Part shown: in pieces, positions 1 through 7,900 of the stretch
How positions within the stretch are numbered: position 1 is the stretch's first letter
How the letters are laid out: every line of letters starts with the position of its first letter
From: Candidatus Shapirobacteria bacterium
GTDB taxonomy: Bacteria > Patescibacteriota > Microgenomatia > UBA12405
Assembly: GCA_003542615.1 (NCBI GenBank)
Contig: DPKG01000006.1
Span: 1-10,710 of the forward strand
DNA length: 10,710 nucleotides
Direction of reading: 5' to 3'
Translations under genes and position numbers: made by a program
Notes under the pieces: model-generated
Told to the model about the DNA's origin: nothing
What the model saw: only the letters and a program-made list of their open reading frames with translations
Database searches by the model: none

Positions 1-21
1 TCACAAGTTAAAACTATATTG

Positions 22-50
22 TTGGAATCGAGATATCTTTGAGAGATAAT
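22..50 (+). promoter_or_regulatory. Predicted sigma-70-type promoter of the GNAT-C39/ung transcript
   Basis: A -35 box TTGGAA at 22-27 (4 of 6 to TTGACA) is separated by exactly 17 bp from a -10 box GATAAT at 45-50 (5 of 6 to TATAAT). Transcription would start near 57, about five bases before the ATG at 62, giving an essentially leaderless mRNA. No Shine-Dalgarno sequence lies at a useful distance. This was found by reading consensus boxes only. Confidence 0.55.
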
Positions 51-61
51 CAGACATAATT

Positions 62-1441
62 ATGATCAGAAAGGTAAATCAAGGGTTTTTGAGAATGTTA
101 AAAGGTTTGCCGGAAACGTGTGAAGATTTTCCATTTGAAAGTTTTAGTCATATTTCAGGTCAGGCGGCTGCAATTCGTTTTTTTGATCCAAATTCTATAG
201 AAGATTTTGAGTTGTTGAAAGAAATTTTGAGTGTTAAGGAAGTTAGGAGCTGGATGGACGATTCCGGTAATATTTCCAAATCAGATTATCAGGAATGGGC
301 AGGTAAATGGACTAATGATTCATTTTTATTTGCTGTCCATGATGCCAGGGAAAAATTAAAAAGAAAATTAAAAATTGTCAGGGGTTTTGTAAATATATAT
401 TCGGAAAGATCGGAAAAATTTAGAATTAAAAGAATGGTTAGAGCCGGATTTGTTAAGGGTTCATTAAAGAATAGGCATGTTTTGGAAGTAAGTATGGCTT
501 TGAGACCATTAAGTGACGGAAAGATTGTAGGATCGGGGTTAATGTCGAGTGCGTTGAGACAATGCTGTCTTCAGGTGAGATCTTTGTTGGGATACCCCAA
601 ACAGTCAGATTTGATTCTTTACGGATTTGTTGATCCGGATAATATGGCTTCGGCGAGGGCCTTGGAAGCTTCCGGATTTGTAAAAAGAGGAAAGATGAAA
701 TATGACCAAGATTCTGAGAAAGATTCGTGGGTATATATTTTGAGTTGGAGAAAGTTGCATCGGAAAATTAAGGGAGGCTTGTTGAAGTTGTATGAAGAAG
801 GTTCAAATGAGTGTAAAGTGAAGGTTGATTTAAATGCCCAAAAAACAGATTCTCATTGTGGCCCGGCGGTGGTTCAGGGACTTTTAAGTTTCTTTGATAT
901 TAGTGTAAGTCAGGATGAAGTAGTGGAAGCAGCCAAAGTGAAATCGAGATTAAAGAAACATGGAATGAGACCGGATCAGATTTATAAAGCTGTTAAATTT
1001 TTAGCTCCAAATTTAAGTTTTTGGTTTAAACAAAACGCTAATAGCCGTGATTTGGATCTTTTAATAAATAAATATGAGTTACCTGTGGTAGTGAATTGGC
1101 AGGGACTTTTTTATGATACAGTGAAGGAGGAAAAGCTCGGAAATCCGGATGGGGATCGTGGTCATTACAGTATTGCAGTTGATTTTAAATCAAATAGAGA
1201 TCAGATTACCATTGCAGATCCATATTCAGATTATGTAAATATTCCAAGGGTATTTTCTTACCGATGGTTTAAAAAAAGATGGTGGGATGTCGATCATATA
1301 TTTGACAGAAAGACTAAAAAAATTAATTCTATCTATACTAAAAAATTGATTTTGGTTTTGGCTCCGAAAGACTTGATTTTACCGGAGAATTTGCATTTGG
1401 AGTCTGCCAAAAAGTTATTTACCCTGGGGAAAAAACCATAA
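62..1441 (+). CDS. GNAT acetyltransferase / C39-like cysteine peptidase fusion protein
   Basis: This 459-residue protein appears to have two domains. Residues about 35-230 read as a GNAT (Gcn5-related) N-acetyltransferase. A beta-strand ending in LRP is followed by a DGKIVGSG loop (about 152-159) in the place of the acetyl-CoA pyrophosphate loop, then by a typical DPDNMASARALEASGF segment (about 191-206). Residues about 250-435 read as a papain-like C39-family peptidase. Gln260 lies six residues before Cys266 (in SHCGPA), His368 is in RGHYS and Asp386 is in IADPYS, so oxyanion Gln and the Cys-His-Asp triad are all present. C39 proteases usually cut double-glycine leader peptides, and stand-alone C39-like proteins may do other cleavages. 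There is no signal peptide or membrane segment, so it is probably cytoplasmic. No precursor peptide or dedicated transporter is adjacent. ung starts 6 bp downstream. The fold calls are strong; substrates are unknown. Confidence 0.8.
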   Translation: MIRKVNQGFLRMLKGLPETCEDFPFESFSHISGQAAAIRFFDPNSIEDFELLKEILSVKEVRSWMDDSGNISKSDYQEWAGKWTNDSFLFAVHDAREKLKRKLKIVRGFVNIYSERSEKFRIKRMVRAGFVKGSLKNRHVLEVSMALRPLSDGKIVGSGLMSSALRQCCLQVRSLLGYPKQSDLILYGFVDPDNMASARALEASGFVKRGKMKYDQDSEKDSWVYILSWRKLHRKIKGGLLKLYEEGSNECKVKVDLNAQKTDSHCGPAVVQGLLSFFDISVSQDEVVEAAKVKSRLKKHGMRPDQIYKAVKFLAPNLSFWFKQNANSRDLDLLINKYELPVVVNWQGLFYDTVKEEKLGNPDGDRGHYSIAVDFKSNRDQITIADPYSDYVNIPRVFSYRWFKKRWWDVDHIFDRKTKKINSIYTKKLILVLAPKDLILPENLHLESAKKLFTLGKKP

Positions 1442-1447
1442 ACTATT

Positions 1448-2113
1448 ATGGAGGTAAAAATTGAAACTTCGTGGAAAAAACTATTGGAGGATGAGTTTGG
1501 AAAAGATTATTTTGAAGAATTAGTCGAATTTGTTAAAAATGAGTATAAAAACTCAATTATTTATCCACCGGCTAAATTCATATTTAATGCTTTTGAATTG
1601 ACGCCTTTTGATGAGGTCAAAGTGGTTATTTTGGGACAGGATCCCTATCATGGACCAAATCAGGCCAATGGATTGGCATTTTCGGTAAATGAGCGAATTT
1701 CTTTGCCACCTTCGCTTCAAAATATTTACAAAGAAATTAAAACTGATTTGGGACAAAAGACAAAAAATACCGCAGGTGATTTATCAAATTGGGCAAAACA
1801 AGGGGTGTTACTTTTAAATGCCACTTTAACAGTGAGGTCAGCCATGGCAGGGTCTCATCAAAATAAGGGGTGGGAGGAGTTTACAGATAGTGTGGTCAGA
1901 ATTTTATCGGAGAAGAAGAAAAATTTAGTGTTTATTTTGTGGGGAAATTATGCTCAAAGAAAGGGAAAAGTTGTGGATGAATCAAATCATTTGGTAATTA
2001 AATCTGCTCACCCTTCTCCCCTCTCGGCTTATAATGGATTTTTTGGATCAAGGCCGTTTTCAAAATGTAATGAATATTTGAAAAGTCAGGGTAAAAAAAT
2101 TATTGAATGGTAA
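1448..2113 (+). CDS. ung: Uracil-DNA glycosylase, family 1
   Basis: This enzyme removes uracil from DNA by cleaving the N-glycosidic bond, the first step of base-excision repair after cytosine deamination or dUMP misincorporation. All family-1 motifs are visible: GQDPYHG at 63-69 with the catalytic water-activating Asp65, the uracil-stacking Phe78 in LAFSV, Asn124 in LLLNAT that reads the uracil edge, and HPSPLSA at 188-194 with His188 and the DNA-intercalating Leu192. These match E. coli D64, F77, N123, H187 and L191 with a one-residue shift. At 221 residues it is close to the usual 225-230 and looks complete. It begins 6 bp after the GNAT-C39 stop, so it is probably co-transcribed with it. 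There is no Shine-Dalgarno sequence. Its stop lies 5 bp from the convergent ABC transporter stop, with no terminator between. Confidence 0.97.
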   Translation: MEVKIETSWKKLLEDEFGKDYFEELVEFVKNEYKNSIIYPPAKFIFNAFELTPFDEVKVVILGQDPYHGPNQANGLAFSVNERISLPPSLQNIYKEIKTDLGQKTKNTAGDLSNWAKQGVLLLNATLTVRSAMAGSHQNKGWEEFTDSVVRILSEKKKNLVFILWGNYAQRKGKVVDESNHLVIKSAHPSPLSAYNGFFGSRPFSKCNEYLKSQGKKIIEW

Positions 2114-2118
2114 AAAAG

Positions 2119-3909
2119 TTAGTCTACTTGGGTGTAACCTTTGGCTTGCAGTTTGAATGATTTGGCATAAAGGCCGTTGAGTTTGATGAGTTGTTGATGG
2201 CTACCGGATTCAACAATTTTACCTTTATCGATGACGATGATTCTTTGGGCGTTTCTTACAGTAGAAAAACGATGAGATACAATAATCAAGGTTTTTCCGG
2301 TAATTTGTTGATATAGTTTTTTGAAAATTTTAAATTCGGATACGGCATCGATGGAGGCGGTAGGTTCGTCAAGGATAATGATTGGGGCATTTCGGTAAAA
2401 AGTACGGGCAATAGCAATTTTTTGCCATTGGCCCCAGGAAGGTTCTTCGCCGCCATACCTGGGACTCAGAGGTGTTTCCAACCCTTTTTTGTATTTTTTA
2501 TAAAACATGGCGTCTGATTTTTGGAGTGAAGATATGATTTTTGAGATGTTTTTGATCTTTGGGTTGCCGATTTCAATATTTTCTCTGAGGTTTAGATTCC
2601 AGTAATTATTAAATTCTTGGGCAAGATAGGATAATTGGTGATACCAATTTTTTAGGTCAATTTTGTCTAGATTGACGCCATTGATAAGGATTTCACCGGA
2701 AGTAGGTTGGTAAAAATTACAAATTAATTTGATGAGAGTACTTTTTCCGGCTCCATTGATACCGACTATGGCAATTTCTTCTTTGGAATTTATGACTAAA
2801 TTTAGGTTTTTAAAAACAAAATTATCACTTTCAGGATATTTAAAACTGACATTTTTGAATTGAATTAAGGGAGGAATAGGTTGGGAAATTTTAGCATGTC
2901 CACCGACAATAAAGTTTTTAAGATTAATAATTTTTCGGAAATTATTAATGTGGTAGCTATTTTCATTTATACTGACAAAACTAAATACTAAACCCCGGAA
3001 AAAATCACTGATTTGGGTGATTGATTGGAAGTAAAATGTAAAAAGACCAATTGAAAGCAGACCGTGACGGATGTCGTTAATTAAAACGCTTAAAGTAATT
3101 CCGGTTATTATGGTGGAAAAAATTGTTAAGATAAATTCAGTCGGCATCTGTTTGATTCGGAGAGATATTCGGTTGTTGGTAATTTCATCAAAAAGATAGG
3201 CATATTTTTTAAAAAGATGGTCGATGGCATCGTTGACCCGAAGTTCGGCGATGAAATTTTTTTGACGGAGTTGGTGGTTTAAATCCCAAATTTGTTTATT
3301 TTTTTCACTGTTTAATTCATGCAATTGCCAATTTTTTTTGACCCAATGTTTTTCCAGCAGATATTGAGGAATTTGACTGAGAAAAATTAAAAGCCAAAGT
3401 TTGGGGTAAATTGGTAATAAAATTATGGTGACAGTGGTAAGAGAAATTAGATTTGAAAAAATATTGGTTAAGTCAGAGGCAGTTTGGCGGATACGCCAGC
3501 CAAATTCTTCGTCTACTTTGGAGATAAGATTTCCGGTGTCTTTGCTTTCAAGGTGTTGATAATCGAGATGGCAAACTTTATTAATAAATAGTTTTCGAAG
3601 ATAGGATTGGAGACGTTGATCCATGATTCGATTGAGTTGGTTTTGAAGAAACATGAAAATGGAGGATAGGGCCAAAAATGTGAGAAATAGGGAAAAAGAT
3701 GATTGGGGAAAACTTGATGGGATTTGTTTGAGGACGTCGTCGATGAGCTGAGCAAATATTTTGTTACGGGCAAAAGGAGTAATGGATGAAATGATTTGGA
3801 CTATTAATAGGGTGATTATTACAGGCGGAGCTGAAGCGTATATCAATTTGAGAGTCCACCACAAATTACCGGCTTTGTTTTTTGGTGACTTGATTATTGG
3901 AGGAGACAT
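2119..3909 (-). CDS. ABC exporter, fused transmembrane and ATPase domains
   Basis: This 596-residue protein is a half-transporter of the type I exporter class that would work as a dimer. Hydrophobic segments fill residues about 25-50, 70-90, 145-185 and 250-310, giving a six-helix membrane domain. The nucleotide-binding domain spans about 345-590. It has Walker A GINGAGKST at 383-391, a Q-loop Gln431, Walker B IIILDEP at 510-516 with catalytic Glu515, a D-loop SID, and an H-loop His546 in VSHR. The signature motif, normally LSGGQ, reads PSWGQ (490-494) in an otherwise typical GG..x5..GQWQKIAIAR context. Cargo cannot be read from the sequence; lipid, peptide or drug export are all possible. 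Its ATG lies inside the end of the lgt-like gene (44 bp overlap), implying co-transcription and translational coupling. No partner half-transporter is next to it. Confidence 0.93.
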   Translation of the reverse strand: MSPPIIKSPKNKAGNLWWTLKLIYASAPPVIITLLIVQIISSITPFARNKIFAQLIDDVLKQIPSSFPQSSFSLFLTFLALSSIFMFLQNQLNRIMDQRLQSYLRKLFINKVCHLDYQHLESKDTGNLISKVDEEFGWRIRQTASDLTNIFSNLISLTTVTIILLPIYPKLWLLIFLSQIPQYLLEKHWVKKNWQLHELNSEKNKQIWDLNHQLRQKNFIAELRVNDAIDHLFKKYAYLFDEITNNRISLRIKQMPTEFILTIFSTIITGITLSVLINDIRHGLLSIGLFTFYFQSITQISDFFRGLVFSFVSINENSYHINNFRKIINLKNFIVGGHAKISQPIPPLIQFKNVSFKYPESDNFVFKNLNLVINSKEEIAIVGINGAGKSTLIKLICNFYQPTSGEILINGVNLDKIDLKNWYHQLSYLAQEFNNYWNLNLRENIEIGNPKIKNISKIISSLQKSDAMFYKKYKKGLETPLSPRYGGEEPSWGQWQKIAIARTFYRNAPIIILDEPTASIDAVSEFKIFKKLYQQITGKTLIIVSHRFSTVRNAQRIIVIDKGKIVESGSHQQLIKLNGLYAKSFKLQAKGYTQVD

Positions 3910-4498
3910 TCTTTTTTAATATTAGTCCAAAAAGGATGAAAAATAAACTGATTATTTGGGCAATTTTTATCCCGGAGACTGACCAGGTATCGTTTCGAAA
4001 AAATTCGGTGATAAATCGGATGATTCCATAACCGATCAGATAATAGGCGGTGGAGTTGGTTTTTTTTCTTAATAAAAATAAGAATAAAACAAAATTCAAA
4101 ATTGATTCAATCCACCAGGAAGGGTTTTCGTGGTTAAAAAAGTTACCGAAACGGCCGATGGATTGAGCTAAGGGGAGAATTTTTGTGAAAATGTCTGAAA
4201 TTTTTAGAAAAGGTTGGTGTATTTTTTTGGAAAAAATAAGGATATAGAAAAATCCGGCGATAATTGCTCCGATAATACTTAATCCCCCACCCCGGTTGTT
4301 GAAAATTTGAACCGGATTTTGGGAGTAATATGACCAATAGTCGAAAACGTGGTAAATTCTGGCTCCTAAAAGTAGAGAAATATAAAGAAAAATAATAAAA
4401 CTATCTTCCCGCTTTTTGGGGATTATTTTGTTTTGGGAAGAGAAATATTGCCAGATGATAACGAGAGAAATACCGATTAGCAGGCCGTAAAGTGACAT
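3866..4498 (-). CDS. lgt: Prolipoprotein diacylglyceryl transferase-like membrane protein, shortened
   Basis: Lgt moves diacylglycerol from phosphatidylglycerol to the lipobox cysteine of prelipoproteins in the inner membrane. This 210-residue, strongly hydrophobic protein carries the family signature GRFGNFFNHE at 115-124 and YGIIRFITEFFR at 157-168. By eye, Tyr4, Arg116, Asn119, Glu124, Arg161 and Glu165 line up with E. coli Tyr26, Arg143, Asn146, Glu151, Arg239 and Glu243. Two points are odd. The residue matching His103 is Ile76 (GGLSIIG instead of GGMSFHG). The extracytoplasmic head segment is also missing: NHE runs almost directly into NPSWWIE, the counterpart of E. coli HPSQLYE, where about 40 residues normally intervene. 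It is therefore much shorter than the usual 260-290 residues. It may be a minimal Lgt or a relative with another lipid substrate. The start ATG lies about 20 bp after tRNA-Lys and has no clear ribosome-binding site. Confidence 0.82.
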   Translation of the reverse strand: MSLYGLLIGISLVIIWQYFSSQNKIIPKKREDSFIIFLYISLLLGARIYHVFDYWSYYSQNPVQIFNNRGGGLSIIGAIIAGFFYILIFSKKIHQPFLKISDIFTKILPLAQSIGRFGNFFNHENPSWWIESILNFVLFLFLLRKKTNSTAYYLIGYGIIRFITEFFRNDTWSVSGIKIAQIISLFFILFGLILKKNVSSNNQVTKKQSR

Positions 4499-4517
4499 GG
4501 CTTAGTTTATCAGGATT

Positions 4518-4593
4518 TGGTGGGCCCTGCGGGACTTGAACCCGCGACCAATTGCTTAAAAGGCAACTGCTCTACCGACTGAGCTAAAGGCCC
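4518..4593 (-). tRNA. tRNA-Lys (anticodon TTT), CCA encoded
   Basis: Read on the minus strand, the 76 nt fold into a full cloverleaf. The acceptor stem is GGGCCTT with AGGGCCC (one G-T pair), followed by a D arm and an anticodon stem GTTGC/GCAAT. The anticodon loop is CTTTTAA, so the anticodon is TTT. The T arm is GCGGG-TTCAAGT-CCCGC. The discriminator is A (4521), followed by an encoded CCA (4520-4518). It sits 17 bp after rplS and about 20 bp before the lgt-like gene, all on the same strand, so it is probably processed from a shared transcript. Confidence 0.96.
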
Positions 4594-4610
4594 AAAATGT
4601 AAAGGAGTAA

Positions 4611-4925
4611 TTAGACGGTACGAGCTTTGGGTTTTCGAAGAAAATAAAGCTTGGCACGTCTAATTTTCTTTTTTGGACCGCGCATTTTTTTAATGGATTC
4701 GATCCATGGACTGTTGATTGGGAAAATTCTTTCAACTTTAACGGAATCAGAGGCATTTTTCATAACAACAAAGGTGCCTTTGTCTCCTTTGCCTTTGATT
4801 GAAAGGACAACTCCATCGAAAGCCTGAATTCTTTCTTTGTCGCCTTTTTCTTTGATTTTATAATTTACCTTAATACTATCTCCGACGGAGAAGCTTAGGT
4901 CCTTGTGAGTAAATGTGAGTGCCAT
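4611..4925 (-). CDS. rplS: 50S ribosomal protein L19
   Basis: L19 is a large-subunit protein at the interface with the 30S subunit. The 104-residue product shows the family's SH3-like barrel core: FSVGDSIKV near residue 11, KERIQAFDGVVLSIKG (about 30-45), VERIFPINSPWIESI (about 64-78), and a basic tail with RRAKLYFLR (about 88-97). It is about ten residues shorter than E. coli L19 (115) because the C-terminal tail ends soon after YFLRKPKA, which is common in small genomes. The ATG at 4925 is the only start that fits the family N-terminus. There is no Shine-Dalgarno sequence, but a strong promoter lies directly upstream. tRNA-Lys follows after 17 bp. Confidence 0.97.
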   Translation of the reverse strand: MALTFTHKDLSFSVGDSIKVNYKIKEKGDKERIQAFDGVVLSIKGKGDKGTFVVMKNASDSVKVERIFPINSPWIESIKKMRGPKKKIRRAKLYFLRKPKARTV

Positions 4926-4955
4926 AGTATAAATTTATGAATTTGAAACTCTGGT

Positions 4956-4984
4956 ATTTTAGCTTAACCTATCAAAATTATCAA
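4956..4984 (-). promoter_or_regulatory. Predicted strong promoter of rplS
   Basis: On the minus strand a -35 box TTGATA (4984-4979, 5 of 6 to consensus) stands exactly 17 bp from a -10 box TAAAAT (4961-4956, 5 of 6). Transcription would start near 4949, leaving a leader of about 24 nt before the rplS ATG. This is the best promoter match in the window. It lies in the 68-bp gap after dnaE, so rplS, tRNA-Lys and perhaps lgt and the ABC gene can be expressed independently of dnaE. Confidence 0.65.
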
Positions 4985-4993
4985 TAAAACAGT

Positions 4994-7900
4994 TTAACTT
5001 TGGGAATTTGATATGTTTAGGATGTGGTCAATTTTTTGTTGAAGAGAGGAATTATAGTTGACACCGTAGCTAAGAGGGATGTTTTTACCATTGGCTAAAA
5101 TTATTAAGCCGCGATGGCCATTTTGATTATTTTTGAGAAGACGGTTCAGTTGGACTAATTGAGTTTGTGAAGTACCTTTGGGAACATTGATAATAAAATC
5201 ATATTTGGCGGTATTATTCGGTGCTTTAAGCGAAATTATGTCGGCAATTATTGATTTTTCACCGTCTCTTTCGTTAATTTTCCCTTCAACATAGACTGGT
5301 TTGTTTTCTTCTAAAATGGTGGATATTTCTGAAAAAAGTTTTGGAAAAACTACCATTTCAATTTTGCCGGTATCATCTTCAAGGGTGACAAATGCCATTT
5401 TTGAATTATTTTTTTTGGTATTGATAGTTTTAACCCGATTGATAACAGCTACAAATTTGACCAAAGAAGATGTTTCTTTTTCGATTAGAGTTTTGATTTT
5501 GGGTAAGGTAAGCATTTGGAATTGATCAAGAATTTTACTGATAGGGTTTTCGGTAACATAAATTCCGATAAGTTCTCTTTCGAAGGCTAATTTTTCTTTT
5601 TCGGTAAAGTCGTCTTTATTTTTAAAATTATCCGGAGGTGCAATTGGAGATTTGTTGGAATCTTTGGGGTTATCAAATAGTCCAAATTGACCGGAGTGAT
5701 GTTTGTCTGAAAGTTTTTGGGAAGTAGATCTAATTTCATCGATTGATTCCAGTACAGCCTTTCTGGGTCCGAATTGGTCCATGGCGCCAACTTTGATAAG
5801 ACTTTCAAGGACTCTTTTGTTAACTTTTTGAGTGTCAACTCTAAGACAAAAATCACCAAAACTTTTGAAAGGTCCGTTTTGATTTTTTTCTTCGAGGATG
5901 TTTTCTATGGCAGCTTCGCCGACATTTTTGATAGCAGAAAGGCCAAATCGGATAGCCATATGTCCGAGAGAGTGTTTATTTTCTTCTATAATAAAACCAC
6001 TTTCAGAGCGGTTGATATCCGGAGGAGATACAATAACACCTAAATGTCGGCATTCTTCAACTCCTGTTGAGATTTTTTCGGTGTCGCCGGACTCGGCGGT
6101 TAGAAGGGCACACATGTATTCCACCGGGTAGTTGGCTTTCATGTAGGCAGTGCGATAAGCCAACATCCCATAAGAAGCGGCGTGGGCTTTGTTGAAACCA
6201 TAAGAAGTGAAAGGTTCTATAAAACCGAAAATTTCTTCAGCTTTCTTTTTGGTATATCCATTGGCGATACAACCGTTTATAAATTTTTCTTTTTGAGCGG
6301 CCATTTCTTCGGGGATCTTTTTACCAATGGCCTTTCGAAATTTGTCAACTTCGATCCAATTGTATCCGGCAAGTTCGATGGCGGTGTACAAACAATCATC
6401 CTGATAAACTAAAAGACCGTAAGATTTGTCGAGATATTTCTCCATTTTTGGATCAAAATAGGATATTTTTTTGGGATCTTTTTTGCGGGCGATATATTCA
6501 GGAATCACTGCCATTGGACCGGGGCGATAAAGAGCGACCATGGCCATAATATCTTCAACGCGGGTGGGTTTTAATTCTTTTAGCCATTTGGTCATTCCTT
6601 CACCTGAGAGTTGAAAAACACCCATGGTATCACCATGGGAAAGCATTTCAAAAGTTTTTTTGTCATCCAGAGGAATTTTTCGTAAATTAATATCGATGTT
6701 TTTTGTTTTGCGGGCGTTGACGACGGCCTGACCCAAAAAAGACAAATTACGGATTCCAAGAATATCGAATTTGATAAGTCCTACGTCTTCGGCGGCATGC
6801 ATTTCGTATTGAGTAATTTTTTTATCGCCGCCGGTTTCGACTTGTGTAGGCGAAAAATCATTTATGGAAGTTGGAGAAATTACCAATGCACAGGCGTGAA
6901 CGGAAATATGGCGGGCACAGCCTTCAATTTGTTTGGCGGTTTCGAGAATTTTTTTGGAATCAGGATCAGATTCATAGAGATTTTTGAGTTCGGGGGTTAT
7001 GTTGAGAGCTTTTTCGATAGACATGGGAAAACCTTGTGAGCCCATAGGAATTAATTTACTAATTTTGTCACCGATGGCATATTCGAAACCGAGGACTCTG
7101 GCGGTATCACGGACAGCACCGCGAGCCATCATACGACCAAATGTGCAGATTTGGGCGACGTTGTTTTGTCCGTATTGTTCGATGATATGGTAAAGCATTT
7201 CCTGTCGTTTGTCGTCGGCAACGTCAAGGTCAATATCCGGAGGAGAAGGACGATCTTTATTTAAAAATCGGTCAAAAGGGAGTTGATATATGAGGGGATC
7301 TACGGAAACGATTCCTAAAACAAAGGAAACAAGCGATCCTCCGGCAGAACCTCTGGTGTTAGTGGGAGTATCATTTTCTTCACACCAACGGATAAAATCA
7401 CGCATGATCAAAAAGTAGGCGGCATACCCTTTAGAACAAATTATTTCCAATTCATAATCCAGTCTTTGTTTGACTTCGGGGGTGATTTTTCCATAGTGGT
7501 CTTTGGCAGAGTCAAAAACAAAATCAGTCAAGGTTTCTTTGGCCGTTTTGTTTTTGGGTAATTTAAATTTTGGAAAGTACCATTTACCTAGTTCAATTTC
7601 GAGATTGCATTTGTCGGCAATTTTGACGGTGTTGGCGATGGCATCGGGATATTTTGAGAATTCTTCTTTCATGGTTTGGGGAGATTTAATGTAGAAATCG
7701 GGAGTATCTGCCATTGACAGGCGTTTAGAATCGTTGATGGTAGTTTGAGTATTGATCATTAAAAGTACGTCTTGGGCAAAAGCGTCTTCCTGTTTGAGAT
7801 AATGGGCATCATTGGTAGCGACAAGTGGGATAGCTAATTCCCGACTGAGTTTTACTATTCCCTGAGTGGCTTTTTGAACGGCATCAAGTCCGGGGTGATT

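Noticed and set aside
3513..4337. Minus-strand frames of 86 and 64 codons inside the ABC and lgt-like genes (3513-3773 and 4143-4337)
   Set aside because: They are shadow frames of well-supported membrane-protein genes on the same strand, with no recognisable content.
4556..4756. Minus-strand frame of 66 codons covering tRNA-Lys and the end of rplS
   Set aside because: It crosses the tRNA and overlaps the clear L19 gene in another frame.
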